From positions 6,548,501 to 6,612,500 of the forward strand of contig NZ_CP048222.1 of the NCBI RefSeq assembly GCF_010119975.1: DNA of 64,000 bases, given 5' to 3'. The translations under genes and the position numbers were made by a program. Source of the DNA: Rhodocytophaga rosea. GTDB lineage: Bacteria; Bacteroidota; Bacteroidia; Cytophagales; 172606-1. The notes under the pieces were generated by a model that was not told the DNA's origin, ran no database searches, and saw only the letters and a list, made by a program, of their open reading frames with translations. This document shows positions 56,468 to 64,000 of the stretch, in pieces; within the stretch, counting starts at the first letter, position 1, and each line of letters starts with the position of its first letter.

Positions 56468-57307
56468 TTATAATCGGCCTGACCAGGCTATGCCTTCCAG
56501 AATATGATTCCAGGAGGGCGCATCTGTAAATGTTTCCGGGGTATGACCTAAGGCAGTGTAAAACATTCTGCCTTTACCTGGCTGGTTAGTCCAGGAGATG
56601 GGATGGTCGCCACCCATGGCTTTCGGCATGCTGGCTTTGTAGGTAGATTCATTTACCGACAACAATACCTGAAACCCTTCTTTTCCCCGGATACTTTCGT
56701 TAAAATTATACCACTCCTCGCTTTTTTGCCAGCGTTCGGGCAAGTGTCTGGTAGTGGCATGATCCCGGACTTCTGTTACCAGTTCTGCTTCCGGCGTATG
56801 ATCCGGATAAAGGGTATGATCCCGGAAATGAGTTCCCAGTAACTGATCGTACCATTGCCACTCATATTCGGTATCGCAGGCAGAATGAACGCCTACATAT
56901 CCACCTCCGTTTTCAACAAATTTTTCAAAGCTTTTCTCCTGCTCCGGTGTCAGAATATCGCCGGTTGTAGACATAAATACTACTACTTTAAACCGATTCA
57001 GGTAGTCGTCATTAAAAAACGCCCCGTTTTCAGTCGCCGCCACCTTCCAGCCTCTTTCCTGTCCGGCTTTCTGAATGGCGGCAATACCCGGCTCAATAGA
57101 CTCATGGCGGAATCCATTGGTTTTGGAAAAAACAAGCACCCCTTTTTCTCCGATAGTTCCCGGATCAGGTGGCCTTACGGTTTCAAATACCGGCTTTTGC
57201 CAGGGAAGTTTTTTCACCAGAGACATAGCGAATACAAAGAAACCGCCTGCAATTAACAGCAGTACCAGTACAATGCCCAGAAGGATTTTGCCGATTTTAC
57301 GAAGCAT
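56468..57307 (-). CDS. ThuA-like domain protein, membrane-anchored
   Basis: 279 residues. One N-terminal membrane anchor (ILLGIVLVLLLIAGGFFVFA) is followed by a ThuA/glutamine-amidotransferase-like fold: KGVLVFSKTNGFRHESIEPG, GVHSACDTEYEWQWYDQLLG, HPISWTNQPGKGRMFYTALGH and HILEGIAWS. The cysteine in HSACD sits where class-I amidotransferases have their nucleophile. ThuA-like proteins are linked to sugar utilisation, including 3-keto-sugar metabolism. It is the last gene of a minus-strand operon with a TIM-barrel isomerase and a PQQ-type sugar dehydrogenase, which supports such a role. Confidence 0.9.
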   Translation of the reverse strand: MLRKIGKILLGIVLVLLLIAGGFFVFAMSLVKKLPWQKPVFETVRPPDPGTIGEKGVLVFSKTNGFRHESIEPGIAAIQKAGQERGWKVAATENGAFFNDDYLNRFKVVVFMSTTGDILTPEQEKSFEKFVENGGGYVGVHSACDTEYEWQWYDQLLGTHFRDHTLYPDHTPEAELVTEVRDHATTRHLPERWQKSEEWYNFNESIRGKEGFQVLLSVNESTYKASMPKAMGGDHPISWTNQPGKGRMFYTALGHTPETFTDAPSWNHILEGIAWSGRL

Positions 57308-57388
57308 GAAACAAGAGAGTATTAAGTATTGAGTAGTTAGTAAGAAGTTGTTTGAGTACCTGTTTTCTTAATATTTATCTCAGCAATA

Positions 57389-58390
57389 CTACACAAGACT
57401 TGCCCCAACTTTTTCCAGCAGGCGTTTGGTGGCCATAATCCCTTCATACTCGTTTAAATAATTTCCTTTGCCGCCAGACATTTGCTTGATAAAAGCGCCT
57501 TCATATTCTATACCTATATAGCCCTTAAACCCAGATTCCTTAATGATTTTTAACATTCTGGTGAAATCGGTTTCCACATCATTACCTTTGTCGTCGAATA
57601 CATGGGTTTTGGCACTGATTCCTTTGGTATAGGGCAGCAATTTTTCCACACCTTCATATTTATCATATTCGGCAATCACTTTGGTTTTCATAAAAGCTTC
57701 CATCGTTTGTGCTTCCGGCTCGGTTCTTCTGATGAAATTGCCAAAGTCTGGCAGTACGCCAGCATAGGAGTTTTTTACTTTTTTCATCACACCCACCAGC
57801 CAGTCGGGGTTGGTAGATGGGCCAAAGTGATTTTCGACGATAATGGCCATCTTATTCTTTTTGCCATAGTCTACCAGTTGTCCGTATCCTTCTATGGCGG
57901 CTTTGGCTACTTCTTCATCACTTCCTTTTCCATTCAGGTTCACCCGGATGGCATAACAGCCCAGGAATTTGGCAGCATCCACCCATTTGTAATGATTTTC
58001 AACCGCTTTTTTACGTTCGGCAGCATCCGGGCTGCCCAGGTCCCCTTCACTATCTACCATAATCAGCACATTCTTAACGCCCAGGTCATCGGTGCGTTGC
58101 TTGAGTTCTTTCAGATACGCCTGGTCTTTGGCTTTGTCCTGAAAAAACATGGATACATATTCCACATTGCTGATCTCGAAGTCATTTTTGGCCATAGCCG
58201 GAAACTCCATATTGGTCATTTTGCCGCCCATCAGCAAACCTGCCAGCGAAAACTCAGCCAGGGATATATCAAAAAACAGTTTCTTATCGGCACGCTGGGC
58301 ATTCAGTAGTTCGGGCCAAAGGGCTGTAAGACTCAGGCTGGCTGCACCAACACCTACTTTTTGTAAAAATTCACGACGGGATGATTGCAT
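57389..58390 (-). CDS. Secreted sugar phosphate isomerase/epimerase-like protein (Tat signal)
   Basis: 333 residues. A twin-arginine signal (SSRREFLQKVGVGAASLSLT) shows export through Tat, in a folded state. The rest is an AP-endonuclease-2/xylose-isomerase-like TIM barrel: FEISNVEYVSMFF, KNVLIMVDSEGD, AIRVNLNGKG, AIIVENHFGPSTN, GVLPDFGNF, KTHVFDDKG and IGIEYEGA. Metal ligands Glu, Asp, His and Glu are present. Many such proteins lie beside oxidoreductases and ThuA proteins. Its location outside the cytoplasm argues against a phosphosugar and for a free or keto sugar substrate. A hairpin separates it from the dehydrogenase gene upstream. Confidence 0.9.
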   Translation of the reverse strand: MQSSRREFLQKVGVGAASLSLTALWPELLNAQRADKKLFFDISLAEFSLAGLLMGGKMTNMEFPAMAKNDFEISNVEYVSMFFQDKAKDQAYLKELKQRTDDLGVKNVLIMVDSEGDLGSPDAAERKKAVENHYKWVDAAKFLGCYAIRVNLNGKGSDEEVAKAAIEGYGQLVDYGKKNKMAIIVENHFGPSTNPDWLVGVMKKVKNSYAGVLPDFGNFIRRTEPEAQTMEAFMKTKVIAEYDKYEGVEKLLPYTKGISAKTHVFDDKGNDVETDFTRMLKIIKESGFKGYIGIEYEGAFIKQMSGGKGNYLNEYEGIMATKRLLEKVGASLV

Positions 58391-58431
58391 GGTATACTAA
58401 GTTTAAAGATTAGGAAGAAGACAGAAAATTA

Positions 58432-58467
58432 GCCCTATTCCTGCTCCGGATGAAGCAGAAATAGGGC
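58432..58467 (-). terminator. Intercistronic hairpin in the sugar-oxidation operon
   Basis: GCCCTATT-c-CTGCT (58432-58445) pairs with AGCAG-a-AATAGGGC (58454-58467), with one mismatch and an 8-base loop. It lies between the dehydrogenase and isomerase genes. The T tract after it on the minus strand is short (AATTTTC), so it may attenuate rather than stop transcription. Confidence 0.6.
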
Positions 58468-58480
58468 AGAGGATAAGCCT

Positions 58481-61291
58481 TTATTCACCTGCAGCAGCAG
58501 AGCCGTTAGGATTGTTATGATATTGAACCGTGTAGAGCACAAACAAAGGCTGATTTTTTACCTTATCGTTTTTGAATACATAGTATACATCATGTATGCC
58601 GCTAACATTATTTAATTTTGCTTTTACCTGTTGAGGCGGTGTACTCATGACTGGTGTATCGGTGGTAACAATCTGGGAGGTTTCCCCGATCAGCTGGCCG
58701 GTTGGGGAATCCAAGCGGATTTCTATGGTTCCACCGGCAGAATTAAGCTGGTCTTTCGGCGCTGCTACGGTAAACTCAATCTGATTGATATTCGTCAGGT
58801 CAGTTTTAGAGAAGCCAACATGTCCGCCTGCACCCATCACAATGACCATCTCGACAGGGAAACCAGGGATCTTAAATTTCTGAATGCCTTGTGTTTTATC
58901 TGCCGTAGCGGCTGTAACTTTCGGATTACGCAATACCAGTACTTCTTCCGCTTTGGCTGGTGGTACGCCATTGGCACCTTTATCAGTATAGGCGGCTCTT
59001 ACAATAAATACACCCTGGTCACCGGAATTTTCAGGTACTTTGGTTGTATACGTGCCTTTCAAGGGCAGATTCACTACTGGTTTTTTCTCTGCATCCAGGC
59101 TCAGTACATATTGAATAATATCTTTGGCATCGCTGAGAGAAAGTTGCGGATGGGCTGTCATCACGGCATCGCCCCACACACCACCGCCGCCTTGTATTAC
59201 CTTAGTAGCTAGTTTATTTACTGCCTCCGGATCATTTTTGTATTTTTTTGCCACCGATATATAGCTGGGTCCGGCAGATTTTTTATCCAGCATGTGGCAG
59301 GATTTACAATCGCTGGCATCCATGAGTTTTTTGCCAGAAGCAAAGGTTACAGAAGCATCTGCCGTGCGGTGTCCCTGGGCAATTTCTGCCTGATCGAAAC
59401 CTTCTTTCAGGTAATCTATGGTGAGCACTACCTGTGATGGAGAGATTTTGCCATTTTCCAAGCTGCCATCTTCTTTGTCGTTCACCTTTACTGCATAGGT
59501 AAAAGATTGGTTGGGGAAGTAAAAGGTTTTATTACCCTTTCCCATTTCAAAAGATAAAGTAGGCGCTTCGTTTCCGGCTTTGATCTCAGTCTGAGCAGTC
59601 GTTTTTTCTCCCTGTGCATCTGTTACCGAGAGTGCCGTTTGGTAAACGCCTGGTTTATCGAAAGTAAAGGCAGGGCTAGCCTCCGTGAAAGTTTTAACCA
59701 CCGCTCCACTCTTGTCTGTAATTTTCCATTCGTATGTAAGGGCATCTTTGTCAAAATCCTGGGTACCTTCGGAAGAGAACTGAACGGATAGTGGGGTAGC
59801 TCCTAAGTTTTTGTCTACAGACATCTGCACAATGGGTTTGCGGTTTCCGCCATTGTATTCAATCTGTACGAGCCTGGCATCATCATTTTCCTGGAACCAG
59901 CCGGTGCCATATTCCAGCATGTACATATCTCCTTCCGGGCCAAACTCCAGTTCAATAGGGTTACTAAACTTGTAGCTGGGCATAAAACGCTCCATGCGCA
60001 GATAATTGCCATCTGCATCCAGCGTAACAGCCATAATCCATCCTCTCATCCATTCATAAATGAATAATTTTCCATTGTAATAATCCGGGAAAGGACGTTT
60101 CGCATTCTTAAAATCTTCTTTATAATACACAGGTCCGGCCATGGCACTTCTGCCACCGGTTCCCAGCATTGGAAAAAGAATAGATTCAGTAGCCGGATAC
60201 CATACCATCGCTCTCTGGGCCGGAGGCAGTTCATTTAGTCCGGTATTATTAGGGGAGTTATTGACTGGTTTGGCCGGATCGAACTGCGTACCTGGTTTGC
60301 CGGTAGCAAAATCAAAATCCCAGTAGGCTTTGTTATTTCCCACAAAATACGGCCAGCCAAAGTTACCAGCTTTTTTAGCCTGGTTAAATTCATCCACCGC
60401 CTGGGGTCCTCTGTTCAAAGAATCTACACCAGAATCCGGACCTACATCGCCCCAGTATACAAATCCTGTTTTTTTGTCTACAGAAATTCGGTAAGGGTTC
60501 CGGTGACCCATAGTAAATATTTCAGGACGGGTTTTAGGCGTGCCTTTCGGGAAAAGATTTCCTTCTGGAATGGTATAGGTGCCATCTGCTTCCGGATGAA
60601 TACGGATAATTTTGCCTCTCAGGTCATTCGTATTTCCGGAAGATTTTTGTGCATCCCAGGGTCCTCTTTCCGGACGTTCATCCAAAGGGGCATAGCCAGT
60701 TGATCGGGGGCTGGTATTATCGCCGGTAGAAACATATAGATTTCCTTTGCCATCAAACGCAATAGATCCGCCGGTATGGCAGCATTGTTCCCGCTGCACA
60801 GGCACTTCTAAGATCACCTTTTTAGAATCCATTACCAGTTCATCGCCCCGGAATTCGTAGCGGGTGAGAATATTTTTAGGCTCATCTCCGGCAGGCGAAT
60901 AATACAGGTAGATCCAGTTGTTTTTCTCATACTGAGGGTCTAAAGCCATTCCCAGTAAGCCATCTTCTGCTTCAGACTGGTTGCCATCTTTGAAAATGTA
61001 TTTGGTGCTAACCGGAATTTTGGCAATCACTTTTACCTGCTCCGTTGTAGGGTTGTATAGTTTTACATTGCCTTTGCGCTCGATAAACAGCACCCGTCCA
61101 TCTTTAAAAACAGCCAGTTCCATGGGTTCATCCAGTTTTTGGGCCAGTACTACTTTGGTAAACCGGTTTTCTTCCGGAACCTGTGGCGGTGTATCTGCCC
61201 GTTTGTACATGTACGACCACAGACCGAATGCTACAGTTAAGCAAAGCAGAAGCAAGACAGTCCTACGGAAATAATAAAAAGAATTACGCAT
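58481..61291 (-). CDS. PQQ-type sugar dehydrogenase with PKD domain and cytochrome c
   Basis: 936 residues. An N-terminal hydrophobic segment (VLLLLCLTVAFGLWSYMY) serves as signal/anchor. Residues about 40-470 form a glucose/sorbosone-dehydrogenase propeller (LDEPMELAVFKDGRVLFIER, GLLGMALDPQY, CCHTGGSIAFDGKGNLYVST, GHRNPYRISVD, FGWPYFVGNN, EYGTGW). A PKD-like domain follows (about 480-570), then a haem c domain (C662-KS-C665-H666 with a distal Met) and a C-terminal carbohydrate-binding-like beta-sandwich. It oxidises a sugar in the periplasm and passes electrons to its own haem. It is the first gene of the operon and has a promoter at 61379-61386 with an operator beside it. Confidence 0.92.
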   Translation of the reverse strand: MRNSFYYFRRTVLLLLCLTVAFGLWSYMYKRADTPPQVPEENRFTKVVLAQKLDEPMELAVFKDGRVLFIERKGNVKLYNPTTEQVKVIAKIPVSTKYIFKDGNQSEAEDGLLGMALDPQYEKNNWIYLYYSPAGDEPKNILTRYEFRGDELVMDSKKVILEVPVQREQCCHTGGSIAFDGKGNLYVSTGDNTSPRSTGYAPLDERPERGPWDAQKSSGNTNDLRGKIIRIHPEADGTYTIPEGNLFPKGTPKTRPEIFTMGHRNPYRISVDKKTGFVYWGDVGPDSGVDSLNRGPQAVDEFNQAKKAGNFGWPYFVGNNKAYWDFDFATGKPGTQFDPAKPVNNSPNNTGLNELPPAQRAMVWYPATESILFPMLGTGGRSAMAGPVYYKEDFKNAKRPFPDYYNGKLFIYEWMRGWIMAVTLDADGNYLRMERFMPSYKFSNPIELEFGPEGDMYMLEYGTGWFQENDDARLVQIEYNGGNRKPIVQMSVDKNLGATPLSVQFSSEGTQDFDKDALTYEWKITDKSGAVVKTFTEASPAFTFDKPGVYQTALSVTDAQGEKTTAQTEIKAGNEAPTLSFEMGKGNKTFYFPNQSFTYAVKVNDKEDGSLENGKISPSQVVLTIDYLKEGFDQAEIAQGHRTADASVTFASGKKLMDASDCKSCHMLDKKSAGPSYISVAKKYKNDPEAVNKLATKVIQGGGGVWGDAVMTAHPQLSLSDAKDIIQYVLSLDAEKKPVVNLPLKGTYTTKVPENSGDQGVFIVRAAYTDKGANGVPPAKAEEVLVLRNPKVTAATADKTQGIQKFKIPGFPVEMVIVMGAGGHVGFSKTDLTNINQIEFTVAAPKDQLNSAGGTIEIRLDSPTGQLIGETSQIVTTDTPVMSTPPQQVKAKLNNVSGIHDVYYVFKNDKVKNQPLFVLYTVQYHNNPNGSAAAGE

Positions 61292-61378
61292 GTTAATATA
61301 TAATTATGAGATAAATTTTAGGAGTGCTGGTATAACCGGAAGCAGATAATAATGCATGAAAAAAGCGTATGGCAGATA

Positions 61379-61386
61379 CAAAATTA
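61379..61386 (-). promoter_or_regulatory. -7 box of the sugar-oxidation operon promoter
   Basis: TAATTTTG on the minus strand, an exact TAnnTTTG match. A TTG (61411-61409) lies 21-22 bases upstream at the -33 position, inside the palindrome at 61403-61417. The leader would be about 80 bases. Confidence 0.5.
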
Positions 61387-61402
61387 AGAAAAATTTCTAA
61401 TG

Positions 61403-61417
61403 TGTGTCAAGTACACA
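61403..61417. promoter_or_regulatory. Probable NrtR-type operator between divergent promoters
   Basis: TGTGT-CAAGT-ACACA is a 15-base interrupted palindrome. It covers the -33 position of the minus-strand promoter and lies just upstream of the plus-strand -7 box at 61430-61437, so one bound regulator could control both the operon and its own gene. Confidence 0.5.
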
Positions 61418-61429
61418 ATAGATTATATT

Positions 61430-61437
61430 TATATTTG
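61430..61437 (+). promoter_or_regulatory. -7 box of the NrtR-like regulator gene
   Basis: TATATTTG, an exact TAnnTTTG match ending 4 bases before the ATG at 61442, which implies an almost leaderless message. No separate -33 TTTG is seen; the shared palindrome lies there. Confidence 0.45.
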
Positions 61438-61441
61438 ATCT

Positions 61442-62215
61442 ATGAATGCTCCAACATCTATAAAAGAGTTTTTCGAGAGTGGCTACCGGCAGTTCCTGCC
61501 ACATGTTTCCATTGATTGCGCCATTTTTGGTTTTCATGACAACCAGCTGAAAGTATTGTTATTAAAGATGAAAAATGTAGCAGGCTGGTGTTTACCCGGA
61601 GGTTTTATTCATTGGACAGAACCGGCCAATGAAGCTGCCCAGCGGATCCTGCAGGAACGGACTGGCATTAGCCAGGTATTTTTGCAGCAGTTCTACACGT
61701 TTGGTGAACCTGAGCGGAATAAAGAACCTAATTTAAAAGATTTAATAGATAGTCTTAACATTGAACATACTGAAGATAACTGGTTATTTCACAGAACCAT
61801 ATCCATAGGATATTATGCCCTGGTTGAGTTTTCAAAGGTGATTCCAACGGTTGACCTGCTTTCAGACGAGTGTTGCTGGTGGGATATGCATGAACTTCCA
61901 AAACTGCTGTTTGACCATAGCCTAATGATCGGACAAGCACTTCAGACACTTCGCATGCAGCTGAATTTCCACCCGGTAGGCTATAACCTGTTGCCGGAAA
62001 AATTTACAATGCCTGAGCTGCAGAAACTCTACGAAACCATTCTCGACCGCCCCTTAGACCGGCGCAACTTCCAGAAGAAGATGCTGTCTCTGGGTATTCT
62101 GGAACGTCTGGAAGAACGCAAGAGTGTAGGTCCGCACAAATCTCCCTACTACTACCGCTTCGATAAACAAAAATATGATCAGGCTTTACAGGCCGGAATT
62201 TCCTTCGGATTTTAG
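61442..62215 (+). CDS. NrtR-type regulator (Nudix domain plus winged helix)
   Basis: 257 residues. The N-terminal Nudix domain is recognisable (ISIDCAIFGFHDNQLKVLLL, then WCLPGGFIHWTEPANEAAQR). The Nudix box is eroded: where the active family has REUxEExGU, this has RILQERTGI, so the catalytic Glu pattern is lost and the domain likely only senses a ligand. The C-terminal about 80 residues form a winged helix (TMPELQKLYETILDRPLDRR, NFQKKMLSLGILERLEER). This is the architecture of NrtR/AraR-type repressors that respond to ADP-ribose or sugar-related effectors. It is transcribed away from the sugar-oxidation operon and is probably its regulator. Confidence 0.9.
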   Translation: MNAPTSIKEFFESGYRQFLPHVSIDCAIFGFHDNQLKVLLLKMKNVAGWCLPGGFIHWTEPANEAAQRILQERTGISQVFLQQFYTFGEPERNKEPNLKDLIDSLNIEHTEDNWLFHRTISIGYYALVEFSKVIPTVDLLSDECCWWDMHELPKLLFDHSLMIGQALQTLRMQLNFHPVGYNLLPEKFTMPELQKLYETILDRPLDRRNFQKKMLSLGILERLEERKSVGPHKSPYYYRFDKQKYDQALQAGISFGF

Positions 62216-62261
62216 GACTATCATCTGTTGCAATTGGCAGGTATGGAATAGTGTTAAATTA

Positions 62262-62747
62262 TTAGTTATGTTGAGCTTTTTTTGCTAGCCAGGCATGATC
62301 CGGATTGATAGACAATTTCATTTTTTGCATTACTATCCGATCAGAAGAATCGCTTAGATTGATAATTTTGCTATCAATAATCTTGTAGCTTAATGGATCA
62401 ATTGGATAAGAGCCAGGTAGGTTTAGGTAGCCGACAGGAAGTGGCTTAAAGACCGTTAATATCTGGTTCTGATATTGATATTTTCCCCAACAGTACCGGC
62501 ATTGATATAGATTGTCTCCTGTAAATTGCTTTTCATTTTCAATCAAATTTCTTCCAGCGAATAGGATAAGTCCATTACTGAATAATATTGTTAATCTGCC
62601 CATTCTGTCTTCTAAAACCAAACTTGAATCACCAGAGAGAAGACTGTTTGGCGTGGATTGGATTCTATTGATAGGATGTTTCAAGCAGCTTGTTAATAGG
62701 AGAGTAAATGTTAAAGCAAGTGAGCAGAGTGAACTTATTTTTAGCAT
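62262..62747 (-). CDS. Small lipoprotein, unknown function
   Basis: 161 residues from the ATG at 62747; a TTG two codons upstream is in frame but unlikely. The lipobox is LTSC (ALTFTLLLTSC). The mature part has mixed strands, a short CRYCWGKYQYQNQ segment with two Cys, and the stretch YLNLPGSYPIDPLSYKIIDS. No family recognised. It converges with the NrtR-like gene and is a single gene with a possible promoter at 62784-62791. Confidence 0.75.
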   Translation of the reverse strand: MLKISSLCSLALTFTLLLTSCLKHPINRIQSTPNSLLSGDSSLVLEDRMGRLTILFSNGLILFAGRNLIENEKQFTGDNLYQCRYCWGKYQYQNQILTVFKPLPVGYLNLPGSYPIDPLSYKIIDSKIINLSDSSDRIVMQKMKLSINPDHAWLAKKAQHN

Positions 62748-62783
62748 GTGCAATATTGAAACAATTTGATTAAACTGAATTTA

Positions 62784-62791
62784 CAAAAATA
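62784..62791 (-). promoter_or_regulatory. Possible -7 box of the small lipoprotein gene
   Basis: TATTTTTG on the minus strand matches TAnnTTTG and lies 37 bases before the ATG at 62747. No clear -33 element, so confidence is low. Confidence 0.35.
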
Positions 62792-62932
62792 TCAATCCAT
62801 CTTCAATCTAATGTGCATTCATAAAGGTTGTGACACTTTATACTTAGATATAGTTGAAAGAAATTAAGAAGAATTTATAAAAAACCGGTTTTTTACTACC
62901 TTGTGGACTGTAATCACCTATGAGCCCGCATT

Positions 62933-64000
62933 ATGAAATCTCTATCAATACTCATTATTTGCCTGTTTCTTACCTGCCAGACTTTCGCACAATTCTCAGC
63001 GGCACAGCTGCCAAAGAAACTCACAGATGAGGAATTACTGGAACTGGTACAAAAGCAAACCTTCCGGTATTTCTGGGAGTTTGGCCATCCGGTAAGTGGT
63101 ATGGCCAGAGAGCGCAGCAATGAGTCCTTCGATTATGGCGGAGAAGTGGTAACCACTGGCGGAACTGGCTTTGGCCTGATGGCGATTATAGTAGCGGCTG
63201 AACGCAAATGGATTACCAGAGAGCAAGCTTCCGAACGGGTATTAAAGATTGTCAATTTCCTCTGGAAAGCAGACTTGTTTCATGGTGTATTTCCGCACTG
63301 GCTCAATGGGGAAACTGGTAAAGTGATCCGTTTCAGCTTGAAAGATGATGGGGGAGACCTGGTGGAAACTTCTTTTTTGTTTCAGGGACTCATTTGCGCC
63401 AGGCAGTATTTCACTGGGGATTCGCCCGCAGAAAAAGAATTACGTAATAAAATACTCTGGCTCTGGGAAGCTGTAGAATGGAACTGGCATACGCAAAACA
63501 ACCAGAATGTACTCTACTGGCACTGGAGCCCGAATAATGGCTGGAGCATGAACCACCAGATCCGTGGCTGGAATGAATGTTTGATCACCTATGTGCTGGC
63601 GGCTTCTTCCCCCAGGTTTGCCATTGAACCCAATGTCTATCACCAGGGCTGGACAGCCAGTACACACTTTAAAAATGAAAAAGAATACCTCGGCATTAAA
63701 CTTCCTTTGGGTTTTGAATACGGCGGCCCCCTGTTTTTTACGCACTACTCTTTCCTCGGACTGGACCCCAGAGGATTGAAAGACAACTATGCTGATTACT
63801 GGCAACAGAACCTGAATCACACCCTGATCAACCGGCAATATTGTATCACGAATCCTAAAAAATATAAGGGCTATGGCAAAAACAACTGGGGGCTTACGGC
63901 CAGCGACAGCCATGTGGGATATGCAGCGCACTCACCTTCTGAAGACCTGGGTGTGATTACGCCTACTGCCGCATTATCTGCTTTTCCGTATACGCCGGAA
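62933..64000 (+). CDS. Glucoamylase-family secreted glycoside hydrolase (GH144-like), 3' truncated
   Basis: 356 residues are visible before the window edge; the frame stays open. The signal peptide is SILIICLFLTCQTFAQ. The mature start LPKKLTDEELLELVQKQTFR and YFWEFGHPVSGMARERSN, then GGTGFGLMAIIVAAERKWI, SLKDDGGDLVETSFLFQGL, NHQIRGWNECLITYVLAASS and GGPLFFTHYSFLGLDPRGL are the typical blocks of the Bacteroidota glucoamylase (PF10091) family, whose characterised members are GH144 endo-beta-1,2-glucanases. It probably cuts glucans in the periplasm or outside the cell. An ATG at 62920 is out of frame, so 62933 is the start. Confidence 0.92.
   Translation, partial: MKSLSILIICLFLTCQTFAQFSAAQLPKKLTDEELLELVQKQTFRYFWEFGHPVSGMARERSNESFDYGGEVVTTGGTGFGLMAIIVAAERKWITREQASERVLKIVNFLWKADLFHGVFPHWLNGETGKVIRFSLKDDGGDLVETSFLFQGLICARQYFTGDSPAEKELRNKILWLWEAVEWNWHTQNNQNVLYWHWSPNNGWSMNHQIRGWNECLITYVLAASSPRFAIEPNVYHQGWTASTHFKNEKEYLGIKLPLGFEYGGPLFFTHYSFLGLDPRGLKDNYADYWQQNLNHTLINRQYCITNPKKYKGYGKNNWGLTASDSHVGYAAHSPSEDLGVITPTAALSAFPYTPE

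Noticed and set aside
57602-58309. A 235-codon open frame antisense to the TIM-barrel isomerase
   Set aside because: It mirrors the coding strand's codon pattern, is rich in Phe/His/Gly with no domain, and the opposite strand has a clear Tat signal and family motifs.

Overview
The window comes from a member of the Bacteroidota, most likely the order Cytophagales. The evidence is a type IX secretion sorting domain, a TonB receptor, a Reg_prop sensor kinase, DUF3667/DUF4136/DUF4932 proteins, TAnnTTTG-type promoters, A/T-rich leaders without clear Shine-Dalgarno sequences, and moderate GC. The genus cannot be fixed from the sequence; a Rhodocytophaga-like soil bacterium is a guess. The first gene (1-1166) and the last (62933-64000) run off the window.

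Layout. 0-5.3 kb holds a truncated membrane-anchored protein, a small secreted protein, a 3-hydroxyacyl-CoA dehydrogenase-like enzyme and a lipoprotein glycoside hydrolase. 5.7-10.0 kb is a compact peptide natural-product (RiPP) locus. It has a radical SAM/SPASM enzyme, a 55-residue Cys/Gly-rich precursor peptide, an M50 membrane protease and an acyltransferase-like protein; all three large proteins appear to carry a PqqD-like domain. This is the best candidate for an undescribed system. 10.1-15.8 kb is a GC-richer ABC export operon: an ATPase, a permease fused to an M1 aminopeptidase, and a decayed tandem copy of that fusion. A membrane protein (DUF4153-like) and 1.3 kb of gene debris follow.

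18.5-29.4 kb is conserved housekeeping: guaA, clpX, clpP, tig, tRNA-Leu(UAG) and relA/spoT, with DUF3667 and DUF3841 proteins between. 29.5-40.2 kb carries a HEAT-repeat/cytochrome c protein, a very large secreted repeat protein with a neighbouring AraC-type regulator, a DUF4932 metallopeptidase, a TIM-barrel isomerase and a small beta-rich protein. 40.2-43.6 kb is the ackA-pta operon. 43.7-48.9 kb holds a serine hydrolase, two lipoproteins and a VWA protein. 49.2-55.4 kb is a receptor-YfiR-histidine kinase signalling module. An insertion-sequence relic follows. 56.5-62.2 kb is a sugar-oxidation operon (PQQ-type dehydrogenase with cytochrome c, TIM-barrel isomerase, ThuA-like protein), transcribed away from a NrtR-type regulator. 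The window ends in a glucoamylase-family gene.

Two large genes, guaA and the 14-repeat secreted protein, are each broken by a one-base frameshift inside a run of five G/C that would be in frame with six. Sequencing error in homopolymers is the simplest explanation. Regulatory findings worth attention are a 15-bp direct repeat with 21-bp period in front of a -7 box and next to an AraC gene, a palindrome shared by two divergent promoters at 61.4 kb, and two copies of a 17-bp palindrome near the ABC operon.
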